49,632 bases of DNA from VFJL01 sp037147395 (GCA_037147395.1 JBAWVG010000005.1:1-49632); one strand, 5' to 3'. Positions 16,989-25,633 are shown, counted from the stretch's first letter. Notes: generated by a model from the sequence alone, not told the origin. Numbers and translations are program-made.

Positions 16989-19900
16989 ATGACCAGATTT
17001 TTTATTACCCGACCAATATTTGCATCGGTCTTGTCCATGATCATCGTGCTGGCGGGACTCGCCGCAGCGGTGCAGCTACCGATCGCACAATATCCACAAA
17101 TCGCCCCCCCCACCGTGGTGGTAACTGCCACCTTCCCTGGAGCAAGTGCGGAGACTCTCGCTAAAACTGTTGCTGCCCCTATTGAGGAGCAGCTCAGCGG
17201 TATCGAGGGACTGCTCTATTTTGATTCAAGCGCAGACTCTAGTGGCACATTGATCATCACCGCCACATTTGAGATTGGCACTGATATTGACCGAGCCACT
17301 TTCAATGTAAGTAACCGACTCAATATTGCGCTGCCACGCTTGCCTGATGAGGTCCGCCGTACCGGTATCGTGGTACAAAAACGCTCGACCGATCTTCTAT
17401 TGGTCGTGATGCTGACCTCTAAAAATCAAAAACACAACCCACTCTTCCTGAGCAATTACGTCACTCTCAATGTACTAGATGAATTAAAGCGCACCAAAGG
17501 TGTCGGTGAAGCACGCATTTTTGGCGCACAAGACTATTCCATGAGAATCTGGCTCCGTACTGACCGCATGGCACAGCTGGGCATTACCACCAGTGACATT
17601 GCGGCAGCTATACAGACGCAGAATGCACAGTACGCCGCTGGCAAGATTGGGCAGCAGCCAGCACCTGATGATCAGCAATTGGTCTATACCGTCAGGGCCG
17701 AGGGTCGCCTGCTCGAACCCGAGCAATTTGGCAATATTATTCTGCGCGCCGATGGTCCACGTGGAGCGCTATATCTTAAAGATGTAGCACGGATTGAACT
17801 CGGTTCTCAAGACTACAACATACGCACCCTACTGAATGGAGAGCCGGGTGTCGGCATCCCAATTTACTTACAAATCGGATCGAATGCTCTGGATACTGCG
17901 CGCGCCATTAAAGTAAAAATGGATGAGCTCAAACACCGCTTTCCGGAGGGAATCGATTACGAGATCCCCTACGATACCAGTGATTTCGTAAAGGCTTCGA
18001 TCGGGGAAGTAATCAAAACACTGGGAGAAGCGATGATCCTGGTGATTCTAGTAGTCTTTGTATTCCTGCAGAACTGGCGTGCGACATTAATTCCGATTAT
18101 TGCGGTGCCCATTTCTCTCATCGGCACTTTTGCCGGTTTATGGATACTCGATTTTTCCATCAATACCTTGACACTTTTTGCCATGGTCCTTTCCATCGGT
18201 ATCGTGGTGGATGATGCGATTGTCGTGCTAGAAAACATAGAACGATTAATGGCAGAAGAAAAACTCTCCCCAGTTGATGCAGCCATTAAAGCGATGCAAC
18301 AGGTGTCCGGAGCGGTCATTGCAATGACCTTAGTCTTGGTTGCGGTATTTCTGCCGGTAGCGTTTCTAGGGGGTATAGCCGGCGAACTCTACCGTCAGTT
18401 TGCGGTAACACTAGCTGTAGCCGGGGTTATTTCTGGAGTAGTTGCACTGACCTTGACCCCAGCCTTGTGCGCACTACTGCTAAAGTCTGTGCACGGAACA
18501 TCCCGCTTCTTCCAACCCTTTAACCATGGATTTGAGCGCGTTAGGAAGTTCTATGTTCACATGGTTGGTCTAACGCTTCGTCATACCATTATCGGCGCAG
18601 TGGCCTTTGTGATAGTGATTGGTGGTGTAGCTTATTTAATTAAGACCATCCCAGCTGGCTTTGTCCCGGCTGAAGACCAAGGATACGTCATAACTGCGGT
18701 CATCATGCCTGATGGTGCAACATTAAACCGAACCGTTAAAACTACTGATTCGATCCGGGCTACCATGGCAGAGGATCCGGCAGTCGCTTTCCAATTCGCC
18801 GTCAATGGATTTGATCTTTTTGGCGGTGGTAACAAGACTAATGCAGCAACCATGTTCGTCCGAATGACCGACTGGTCTGAACGCACGGCAACTGCTGATG
18901 ATATCGTTAAAAAGCTTTTTGGCATCGGTATGATGCAGCCGGATGGTCTGGCCATCGCATTCAATCCACCCTCAATCAGTGGATTGGGGAATGCGGGTGG
19001 CTTTGAAGTCTATGTACAGAGCAGGGAAGACTCCGATCCACTGCGTCTGGCAAGCGTGGTCAATGACTTCATTGCAGCATTGAATCAAGAACCGAGACTG
19101 GCCGGCATTAATACTTTCTTCCGTCCGACAGTTCCACAATTATTTGTCGAAGTCGATGAAGCCAAAGCAATTTCGCAGGGTGTCGCCGTCGCCGATATTT
19201 ATGCCACCTTGCAAAGCACGATGGGCTCCCTCTACATCAATGATTTCAACCGCTCTGGACGCACTTATCGGGTGCAATTACAAGCGGATGCCGAATACCG
19301 AATGAAACCAGAGGATCTAGGAAGAGTCTATGTGCGCGCACGTTCTGGTGCAATGATTCCATTGTCAGCCTTAAGCACAGTGACTGATGTCGTTGGCGCA
19401 GAACAATTGAATCGTTATAACGGGTTACTAGCTGCAAAGATATATGGTGGTGGCGCTCACGGTGTGAGTTCGGGTGACGCTATTGCAATGGTCGAAGAGA
19501 TCGCCGAACGAAACTTGCCTGCTGGTTACCAGATCGCATGGACAGGTCAAGCGTACCAGGAGAAACGTACCGGCTCTGCCGCAGTCTTTGCCTTCAGCTT
19601 CGCCATTGTTATGGTATTCCTAATACTGGCCGCGCAGTTTGAAACCTGGGTATTACCATTAGCCGTCATCATGGCGGTACCTTTCGCAATGGCAGGCGCA
19701 TTACTGGCAATATTGCTGCGCGACATGCCCAACGATATCTACTTCCAGATCGGTCTGGTGACATTGATCGGGTTAGCAGCAAAGAATGCGATTCTGATTG
19801 TTGAATTTGCAAGTCAAAAGATGAAACAAGGTATGCCGGTTGCTCAGGCGGCAATCGAAGCGGCGCAACTACGATTCCGTCCAATCGTCATGACATCGAT

Positions 19901-20102
19901 GGCTTTTGTTCTGGGTGTAGTACCGCTGGTGATCGCCACTGGGGCAGGGGCGGCTGCACGTCGCTCCATGGGAACAGGAGTATTTGGCGGAATGTTACTG
20001 GCTACATTTGTAGCCACCATATTCATTCCACTATTCTTCGCCTGGTTCACACGTAAGCATGTACAACAACCTGCTGAAAAATCAGCGGAAGAGACCCAAT
20101 GA
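16989..20102 (+). CDS. RND multidrug efflux pump, HAE1 family (AcrB-like)
   Basis: This 1037-residue inner-membrane antiporter is the proton-driven part of the tripartite pump. It starts MTRFFITRPIFASVLSMIIVLAGL, typical of the family. The proton-relay residues are present: the Asp pair in SIGIVVDDAIVVLENIERL (E. coli D407/D408) and the Lys in GLAAKNAILIVEFA (E. coli K940). Length is close to AcrB (1049). Two large periplasmic loops follow TM1 and TM7 as expected. It starts 28 bases after the adaptor stop and overlaps the outer-membrane factor by four bases (ATGA). Substrates cannot be read from sequence; HAE1 pumps export hydrophobic drugs and dyes. Confidence 0.95.
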   Translation: MTRFFITRPIFASVLSMIIVLAGLAAAVQLPIAQYPQIAPPTVVVTATFPGASAETLAKTVAAPIEEQLSGIEGLLYFDSSADSSGTLIITATFEIGTDIDRATFNVSNRLNIALPRLPDEVRRTGIVVQKRSTDLLLVVMLTSKNQKHNPLFLSNYVTLNVLDELKRTKGVGEARIFGAQDYSMRIWLRTDRMAQLGITTSDIAAAIQTQNAQYAAGKIGQQPAPDDQQLVYTVRAEGRLLEPEQFGNIILRADGPRGALYLKDVARIELGSQDYNIRTLLNGEPGVGIPIYLQIGSNALDTARAIKVKMDELKHRFPEGIDYEIPYDTSDFVKASIGEVIKTLGEAMILVILVVFVFLQNWRATLIPIIAVPISLIGTFAGLWILDFSINTLTLFAMVLSIGIVVDDAIVVLENIERLMAEEKLSPVDAAIKAMQQVSGAVIAMTLVLVAVFLPVAFLGGIAGELYRQFAVTLAVAGVISGVVALTLTPALCALLLKSVHGTSRFFQPFNHGFERVRKFYVHMVGLTLRHTIIGAVAFVIVIGGVAYLIKTIPAGFVPAEDQGYVITAVIMPDGATLNRTVKTTDSIRATMAEDPAVAFQFAVNGFDLFGGGNKTNAATMFVRMTDWSERTATADDIVKKLFGIGMMQPDGLAIAFNPPSISGLGNAGGFEVYVQSREDSDPLRLASVVNDFIAALNQEPRLAGINTFFRPTVPQLFVEVDEAKAISQGVAVADIYATLQSTMGSLYINDFNRSGRTYRVQLQADAEYRMKPEDLGRVYVRARSGAMIPLSALSTVTDVVGAEQLNRYNGLLAAKIYGGGAHGVSSGDAIAMVEEIAERNLPAGYQIAWTGQAYQEKRTGSAAVFAFSFAIVMVFLILAAQFETWVLPLAVIMAVPFAMAGALLAILLRDMPNDIYFQIGLVTLIGLAAKNAILIVEFASQKMKQGMPVAQAAIEAAQLRFRPIVMTSMAFVLGVVPLVIATGAGAAARRSMGTGVFGGMLLATFVATIFIPLFFAWFTRKHVQQPAEKSAEETQ

Positions 20103-21487
20103 AGCTGAAACCCAGTATATTGCTGGCGCTACTCAGCCTGCTGCTGTCCTCTTGCGCCATGGGACCCGACTATGCCCGTCCCAAGATCGAAATGGCCGAT
20201 AACTTTCGTATGGCCGAGATAGAGGGAGAGTCGATTGCCAACCTCCCCTGGTGGGAGCTATTACATGACGAGCAGTTGCAACGTTTAATCCGACAAGCAT
20301 TAGCAGAAAATAAGGATCTGAAACAGGCCGTAGCAAGCATGGAAGAATTTCAGGCGCGCATATTCATGGCACGTTCAGATTTCTTACCTGGGATCAATGT
20401 AAGTACAAATGCCCCCGCTTTCGGTACTCTCGGTGGGTTTGTCGTACCAGGATTTCCGACACCATTTAGTTATTTCGGGCAAGGGACTCTGAACTGGGAG
20501 ATTGATATTTGGGGCCGAGTCCGACGAGCCAATGAAGCAGCTCGTGCGGATTTACTCGCACGTGAGGAGAATCGCCGGGCAGTCGTCCTCACACTGGTGA
20601 GTGGTGTAGCGCAGTCCTATTTCGATCTTCTACAGCTTGATATGCAGCTAGAGATTACCCGTCGTACCTTGCTATCGTGGGAGGAAACAGTGGGTCTTTC
20701 CCAGCACCGCCTGCGCGGAGGCCTGATCTCCCGGCTCGATGCAGACCAATTTGAAGCAGAGCGTGCCAACGTATCTGCCAGATTGGCTGAGCTAGAACGC
20801 CAAGTAATTCAAAAAGAAAACGAACTAAACTTATTACTCGGAAAGAATCCGGCACCGATTTCACGTGGCCGTCTGCTGACGGATCAGGTGATACTGCCGG
20901 AAGTTCCTGCCGGACTTCCCTCTGATCTACTGCAGCGTCGTCCGGATGTCCTACAAGCGGAACAGACCCTAGCTGCTGCCACCGCTCGGATTGGTATGAC
21001 CAAGGCTGCGCGCTTCCCGAGAATCACACTCACTGGCCTGCTCGGCGTTGCGAGCCCACGGCTAGCAAATCTACTCACCTCCGGTACTGAGTTTGGGATG
21101 GGGGGGGTTGGATTAGCCGGCCCGCTACTGAATGCACAGACCCTGGGCCATGAACAACGGGCAGTTGAGGCTCAGTCCAGGCGAGTATTAGCACAGTACG
21201 AGCTGACCATACTGACCGCCTTCAAGGAAGTCGAAGATGCGCTGGTAGCGGTACGCACAGCAAAAAGTCAGCGAAAGGCTCAGCAGGAGCAAGTCGACGC
21301 ACTGCGATCAGCGCTACAAATAGCCCATCTACGTCACCAAGCAGGCATTACCAGTCATTTAGAAGTGCTCATTGCAAAGCGCAGCCTGTTCGCGGCTGAG
21401 ACTGCTCGCATCAGTGCGCATCGACTGCACCTGGTATCGGTCGTGCAACTCTACAAGGCCTTGGGGGGAGGTTGGTCACCGGGATAA
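20099..21487 (+). CDS. Outer-membrane factor of the RND pump (OprM/NodT family lipoprotein)
   Basis: A 462-residue outer-membrane channel that completes the pump. It has a lipoprotein signal (LLALLSLLLSSCAMGPDYARP, lipobox LSSC) and the family start MGPDYxRP. Two repeats of the TolC-like fold follow, with GQGTLNWEIDIWGRVRRA and the long helices ending in LVSVVQLYKALGGGW. It overlaps the pump gene by four bases. A run of eight G at 21100-21107 encodes part of FGMGGVGLAG. The last gene of the pump operon; the convergent exbBD-linked gene ends 36 bases away. Confidence 0.94.
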   Translation: MKLKPSILLALLSLLLSSCAMGPDYARPKIEMADNFRMAEIEGESIANLPWWELLHDEQLQRLIRQALAENKDLKQAVASMEEFQARIFMARSDFLPGINVSTNAPAFGTLGGFVVPGFPTPFSYFGQGTLNWEIDIWGRVRRANEAARADLLAREENRRAVVLTLVSGVAQSYFDLLQLDMQLEITRRTLLSWEETVGLSQHRLRGGLISRLDADQFEAERANVSARLAELERQVIQKENELNLLLGKNPAPISRGRLLTDQVILPEVPAGLPSDLLQRRPDVLQAEQTLAAATARIGMTKAARFPRITLTGLLGVASPRLANLLTSGTEFGMGGVGLAGPLLNAQTLGHEQRAVEAQSRRVLAQYELTILTAFKEVEDALVAVRTAKSQRKAQQEQVDALRSALQIAHLRHQAGITSHLEVLIAKRSLFAAETARISAHRLHLVSVVQLYKALGGGWSPG

Positions 21488-21523
21488 ACAAGATACGAGT
21501 GGAATGCCTCAGTAGGAAATCCC

Positions 21524-22273
21524 CTAACGCATAAAGGGTCTGACACTCTCACCAAAAAATTCACGCATCATGAATTCTTCCAGCCCCGCGTTATCTTCGA
21601 TGCGTGCCGATAGGACAACCACACGGTTAAGTCGAGGGGATTCCCAATTAAAGGTATCCTCGTGATACTGTCTTATCAGTTGAATCATCCTGCGAACGAT
21701 AGCACGCTCCACATCACCATCTGGACCTGCTTGGACTTCAATTAATTCGAGACGAGAGCTGCTAGGGTCCGTGGTCCATCCCCGGAAAGTAAACTCGGCA
21801 GTCCTGGCCCCCATTCTGACAATTCTAAATATACCATTCGTACCTGGGGCCTGGAGATTGCGCTTAATATTGGCCATCCTGATCTCTTCTTCTGATGGCT
21901 GGCGGCCTGAAGTCGTCTCTTCAGTATTCTCACGCTCATCAAAATTCCCTGCTGCTCGTCGGCGCGCTCTGGCCTGATTGATGTAGGCCATCATATCCGT
22001 AGGAGCCTCCAAACTCCGATCTGAAGGAGGATTTGGTGGTGAGGGCTCGATCGGTCTGGGTTGAGTCTTCACTTGCGCTTGGGGGGTCTTGCGGGGGGAA
22101 GGAGCCGGCGACGAGTCCTGGTCCCGTTTTGATTCGGATAACTCTACAAAACGTGCTTCAATTGAAGGTGGCGTTAGAATCTCAACCTTAGGTGATTTTA
22201 AAAATAAGCCGAACCCAAAAATAATGGCTAACCAGATAGCAACCGCTAGCGGTACCGGCCACCAGAATCGAAT
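21524..22273 (-). CDS. Membrane-anchored Pro-rich protein in the TonB position of the exbBD operon
   Basis: The frame is open from just inside the exbD 3' end (about 22315) to 21524. It encodes a single membrane helix (FWWPVPLAVAIWLAIIFGF), a Pro/Ser-rich periplasmic stretch (SSPAPSPRKTP, RPIEPSPPNPPSD), a charged region and a C-terminal domain of about 120 residues containing FRIVRMGARTAEFTFRGW and LEEFMMREFFGESVRPFMR. The layout is that of TonB, but the C-terminal domain does not look like TonB_C. No ATG, GTG or TTG precedes the helix: the first ordinary start is GTG at 22072, after the helix. I give the ATT at 22271-22273 as a possible start because it would begin (M)RFWWPVP; ATA at 22313-22315 is another. 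A start error, sequence error or rare start codon must be considered. Confidence 0.65.
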   Translation of the reverse strand: MRFWWPVPLAVAIWLAIIFGFGLFLKSPKVEILTPPSIEARFVELSESKRDQDSSPAPSPRKTPQAQVKTQPRPIEPSPPNPPSDRSLEAPTDMMAYINQARARRRAAGNFDERENTEETTSGRQPSEEEIRMANIKRNLQAPGTNGIFRIVRMGARTAEFTFRGWTTDPSSSRLELIEVQAGPDGDVERAIVRRMIQLIRQYHEDTFNWESPRLNRVVVLSARIEDNAGLEEFMMREFFGESVRPFMR

Positions 22274-22307
22274 CTCTAGTGATCTGGAGTGTGCTATATG
22301 TAGCGAA

Positions 22308-22718
22308 TTATTTATGCTTCACCGCAATCAAAAACTGCTGTGCACCGGCAGTCCGAGCTTGCAACATCGCCTGCACTACAATCCCCTGTGGGGCTTCATG
22401 ATCTGCTGACACGACTATCTTCTGTTGTGAGTCGTGCAACAACGGCTTGAGTGTCGCCGCTAGGGTTTCCAATGTGACAGAGGTCCTGTTGATAAAGATC
22501 TTGCTGTCGCTTGTTAGGGTCAGCGTCACTGGGGTATCTGCGCTGAGTTTTTCAGCCTCCCCCTGGGGCAGATTCACCTGCAGAGAATCAAGATTCTGCA
22601 TTGACAACGATGCGAGCATGAATGTTGCCAACAGAAAGAACATCACATCAATCATCGGGATGATTTCAATGCGCCCTTTACGGACCTCCCTGGATTTACG
22701 CAGCTTCATGGCTACCAT
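22308..22718 (-). CDS. exbD: ExbD/TolR family proton-channel component
   Basis: This 136-residue protein has one N-terminal membrane helix with the essential aspartate D24 (IIPMIDVMFFLLATFMLAS) and a periplasmic domain with VNLPQGEAEKLSADTPVTLTL and the family-typical HEAPQGIVVQAMLQARTAGAQQFLIAV. With ExbB it turns the proton gradient into work on TonB-like proteins. The start at 22718 overlaps exbB by 23 bases; the ATG at 22709 (MKLRKSREVRKG) is an alternative. Whether it is ExbD or TolR cannot be settled by sequence alone, but no tol-pal genes are nearby. Confidence 0.92.
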   Translation of the reverse strand: MVAMKLRKSREVRKGRIEIIPMIDVMFFLLATFMLASLSMQNLDSLQVNLPQGEAEKLSADTPVTLTLTSDSKIFINRTSVTLETLAATLKPLLHDSQQKIVVSADHEAPQGIVVQAMLQARTAGAQQFLIAVKHK

Positions 22719-23343
22719 CCTGTGGATTCAAACGGATATGATCAATTAATCGCGTACCCAATCGCTCCATCTGGTCCATGGTTTGTGATTGCAAGCGAGA
22801 GAAGTAGTTGAATCCGAACAATGCCACCAGAGCAATCAGCAGTCCGACCACCGTTGCAATGAGTGCCTCAGCCACACCACCAGTCACCGCCGTCGGATTG
22901 ACGATCCCCTCGCTACCAATCACCTGGAAGGCCCGCATCATCCCGACCACCGTTCCAACCAGCCCGAGCAAGGGCGCAGCGGTAACGATCGTCTCAAGAG
23001 CCCATAGCCTTCTAGCAAGATTGCTCTCGATCACTTGGGCCTCATCAGCGGCTCGTGATTCAATCCACCATGAGGGTTGATGCCGACTGGCGATCAGTAC
23101 CTCAAAGAAACGCTTGTAATAGTGCCGATCATCCAGTCCTGAGAGGATTTTTTCTAGATCACCCCATTTGAAACCATAGGTTTCAACCAGATTTAGCAAG
23201 TCATGCGAGAGTCGAGCAAAGCGCCAGTAGAGAAAAGCTTTTTCTAGCATGATCGCCAGAGCGAGTATCGCCAGAAGCGATAGCGGCAAGATAATGATTC
23301 CGCCGAGTTTTAGTGTGGTCAACGTTTGATTCAGCTCTTCCAT
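22696..23343 (-). CDS. exbB: ExbB/TolQ/MotA family proton-channel protein
   Basis: About 215 residues with three membrane helices: residues about 10-30, and the pair ETIVTAAPLLGLVGTVVGMMRAF and GGVAEALIATVVGLLIALVALFGFNYF, which is the ExbB/TolQ signature. The upstream TTG at 23355 is in frame, but ATG 23343 has GGAG seven bases before it and is preferred. First gene of a three-gene operon with exbD and an unusual TonB-position gene, convergent with the RND pump operon. Confidence 0.93.
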   Translation of the reverse strand: MEELNQTLTTLKLGGIIILPLSLLAILALAIMLEKAFLYWRFARLSHDLLNLVETYGFKWGDLEKILSGLDDRHYYKRFFEVLIASRHQPSWWIESRAADEAQVIESNLARRLWALETIVTAAPLLGLVGTVVGMMRAFQVIGSEGIVNPTAVTGGVAEALIATVVGLLIALVALFGFNYFSRLQSQTMDQMERLGTRLIDHIRLNPQDGSHEAA

Positions 23344-23637
23344 ATTTATCTCCAAATTAGGGATATTCTCCCAACCACCGGTTGCTAACTAAAAAGGTTA
23401 CTGATACCAGGATATGTTCCTAGCATGACTTAAACTGGAAATTCTACTCCCGTCCCAGAGTTAATAAATATTGGCGATTAGATCCTTGACCTAAGTTGGC
23501 AAGGATGAATGAATCTCACGATCATAGCAGTAGATTGTTACGCCCTCCCAGACTGAAGAAAACCACATCATTCAGAGCAAGAGGAAGTAAACAAGACATT
23601 CCCACATCGCCACCTATAATTAAAGCGTATCTAACAG
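23344..23637. other. Intergenic region upstream of exbB, no gene seen
   Basis: About 290 bases of mixed composition. It must hold the exbB promoter on the minus strand and perhaps a promoter for the small secreted ORF on the plus strand; I found no convincing boxes, and no Fur-box-like palindrome by eye. Confidence 0.3.
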
Positions 23638-23781
23638 ATGATGAAGATGAATAACATAATTTCAGTACTTGTAATTGGGGCTGCATTCCTCTCGCCCACC
23701 TGCGCTTTGGCACAAGGCTCAGCATCAACTCAAGTGAGACGGTCCCGGCTCCTGCAGTGGAAATGGAACGTGGAAAAGTAG
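23638..23781 (+). pseudogene. Small secreted peptide ORF, possibly frameshifted
   Basis: A 47-codon frame has a good signal peptide (MMKMNNIISVLVIGAAFLSPTCALAQG; cleavage after ALA) and then an odd tail (VRRSRLLQWKWNVEK). In another frame the DNA just after the signal peptide reads SETVPAPAVEMERGKVGKEDTKR and stops at 23803-23805, a composition much more like a small secreted protein. A single-base insertion or deletion between about 23720 and 23735 would join the two. It may be a recently broken gene, a sequence error, or two unrelated stretches. No good ribosome site is visible. It lies on the same strand as the secreted repeat protein. Confidence 0.4.
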
Positions 23782-23967
23782 GTAAGGAAGATACTAAAAG
23801 GTAACAAAGCAGAAAACTCAAGAGTGAGTCTCGAGGAGATCACCGATGGGATGCCCTGGAGACAAGAATCGAGGGCTAGTCCGATCCGACTAAATCCTCA
23901 AGGAACATGGCAATCACTCGGGACCCCTCAAGTAACCCCCCTTAAAATGACCAAGAGAGATCTTTTA

Positions 23968-24675
23968 ATGAAAAAATCTTTAATAACTACAGCATTATTA
24001 GCAATATCCTTCACCATCGCACCGATGGCAGAAGTATTGGCTGAGACAATGGGCCCCCTACTATCCGACAATAAGCAGGTGATTCCTTATCTACCGAAGG
24101 ATGTAAAACTCACAGAGGGAGCAAGTTTCCGATGTGACGAAAATGGTAAAACGACAAAAATCGCCTCTGTCCATGGCCGCTGCATGAATTACAGGAGCGC
24201 TGGAACAGCCACATCATGGAGAGTCCGCTACATATACGAAGGACAGGCCGACCGCGTTTTCAAATACACAAAGAATGGCAATAGAGAGGTAGTGACGCCA
24301 TGGGTTACATTTGATCCGGATGACAGCGATGTCTATGGGCCACCTCTATTTGTTTCTGCCGGGGCGAAACAACAGTTTGTAAGTAATAGAGATCCTAGCG
24401 GTACAGACAGTGCCAAAGCTTCTACAAATAGCTCTACACCATCTGTGGAATCCAAATCCCGCTCCGTCACAACGGTCGACTGTAGCAGACTGGATTCCTA
24501 CTCAAAGATAGCCTGTGAAGCCGGCAACGCGAGCACACAGGAAGCGATCAAGAGTCTGCCTATCCCACAAACTATCGCTGCGCCAGACTGTAGCGGGCTA
24601 GGACCTTTCGCGAAGATTGCCTGCGAGGCGACCAATGCAGCGGCAATTGAAGCACTCAAAAGTCCTAGTAGGTAG
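23968..24675 (+). CDS. Secreted protein with two copies of a Cys-containing 27-residue repeat
   Basis: The frame is open from 23824, but the protein begins convincingly at ATG 23968 with a signal peptide (MKKSLITTALLAISFTIAP to VLAE), giving 235 residues. The mature N-terminal half (about residues 30-140) has no domain I recognise; it contains SFRCDENGK and HGRCMNYRSAG, a possible disulfide pair. A Ser/Thr-rich linker follows, then two repeats: DCSRLDSYSKIACEAGNAST and DCSGLGPFAKIACEATNAAA, each ending in EA-KS. Each repeat has two cysteines, fitting periplasmic disulfides. The function is unknown. It lies between exbB and cbbR without an obvious operon partner. Confidence 0.75.
   Translation: MKKSLITTALLAISFTIAPMAEVLAETMGPLLSDNKQVIPYLPKDVKLTEGASFRCDENGKTTKIASVHGRCMNYRSAGTATSWRVRYIYEGQADRVFKYTKNGNREVVTPWVTFDPDDSDVYGPPLFVSAGAKQQFVSNRDPSGTDSAKASTNSSTPSVESKSRSVTTVDCSRLDSYSKIACEAGNASTQEAIKSLPIPQTIAAPDCSGLGPFAKIACEATNAAAIEALKSPSR
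24478..24666 (+). repeat. Two diverged 81-bp coding repeats
   Basis: Copies at 24478-24558 and 24586-24666 encode DCSxLxxxxKIACEAxNAxxxEAxKS with about 16 of 27 residues identical, separated by nine codons. They form the C-terminal part of the secreted protein. Confidence 0.7.
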
Positions 24676-24689
24676 CGACAGCAGAACTG

Positions 24690-25613
24690 CTATCCCCTTA
24701 CCTCCTCACTTCCCGGCATCAGGCCGGGGGCTTCTTTCAACAAGAACTCTCTGAAGGCTTGAGCTACGCTGGAGAGGCGTTTGTTCTTCCGATGCACCAC
24801 ATGCCAGTGTCGAATAATGGGGAAGTCCTGAACGTCCAGCACCTTGAGACGGTTTGTTAGCAACTCTAGCTCGGCTGTATGCAATGACATGATCCCTAAT
24901 CCCATACCCGCTTGAACCGCCTGCTTGATTGCCTCATTGGTATCCGTTTCCATCCCTCGGTTAATACTGATGTGGTGCGCCGCAAAAAATCGCTCCATCG
25001 CACCACGAGTTCCAGAGCCAGGCTCACGTACCAGGAAAGTTTCTTGCCCCAATCTTTTTACAGGAATTCTGTGCAGTTTGCACAGCGGATGATCAGGTGG
25101 AGCGATCACAACGAGCGGATTCTCCATGAATGATTCTGTGGCGATATCTTGGTTATCTGGGGGTTGACCCATAATCGCAAGATCGGTCACATTGTCGGCT
25201 AACTGCTTGAGAACAGTTTCACGGTTAGAAACGTTCAAACTCACCGTAACACCGCTATAGCGCTGACAAAATTTTGCCAGTAAATTTGGAGCAAAGTAAT
25301 TGGCGGTACTCACTACGGAGATATTGAGCTTCCCACGCTCTAAACCTTTCAGCTCATCTAGCGCCAGCTCCATATCCGCCAGCTGCCCGGAGATACCACG
25401 GCTATAATGATTGAGTTCGTGGCCAGCATCGGTCAGAAAGATCTTCTTACCCATTTGCTCGAATAAGGGCAACCCGATGTTATCTTCCAACTGCTTAATC
25501 TGCATTGAAACTGCCGGCTGAGTTAGATAGAGCTCCTCGGCAGCACGCGAGAAACTCAGGTTACGGGCAACGGACTCAAATACTTTTAACTGCCTTAAAG
25601 TAACATGTAGCAT
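24690..25613 (-). CDS. cbbR: LysR-type regulator of CO2 fixation, CbbR
   Basis: A LysR-family protein whose N-terminal helix-turn-helix (LRQLKVFESVARNLSFSRAAEELYLTQPAVSMQIKQLE) is that of CbbR regulators. It is divergent from cbbL, the standard place for cbbR. The frame is open to 25664, but family N-termini align with the ATG at 25613 (MLHVTLRQLKVF), giving 307 residues, the usual CbbR length. The C-terminal effector domain (about 95-300) includes the usual LVIAPPDHPL strand. CbbR activates the cbb operon in response to metabolites such as RuBP, PEP or NADPH. Palindromes in the intergenic region are likely CbbR sites. Confidence 0.92.
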   Translation of the reverse strand: MLHVTLRQLKVFESVARNLSFSRAAEELYLTQPAVSMQIKQLEDNIGLPLFEQMGKKIFLTDAGHELNHYSRGISGQLADMELALDELKGLERGKLNISVVSTANYFAPNLLAKFCQRYSGVTVSLNVSNRETVLKQLADNVTDLAIMGQPPDNQDIATESFMENPLVVIAPPDHPLCKLHRIPVKRLGQETFLVREPGSGTRGAMERFFAAHHISINRGMETDTNEAIKQAVQAGMGLGIMSLHTAELELLTNRLKVLDVQDFPIIRHWHVVHRKNKRLSSVAQAFREFLLKEAPGLMPGSEEVRG

Positions 25614-25633
25614 CAGTTGGATAAACGCAAGTA

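Noticed and set aside
23522..23821. 99-residue minus-strand ORF with a hydrophobic N-terminus
   Set aside because: It is antisense to the signal-peptide ORF at 23638, and its composition looks like the reverse of a coding signal peptide; no ribosome site or family.
23782..23967. Possible structured RNA leader before the secreted repeat protein
   Set aside because: Some G/C-rich pairing is possible, but I could not fit it to any known riboswitch and no terminator or masked ribosome site is clear.
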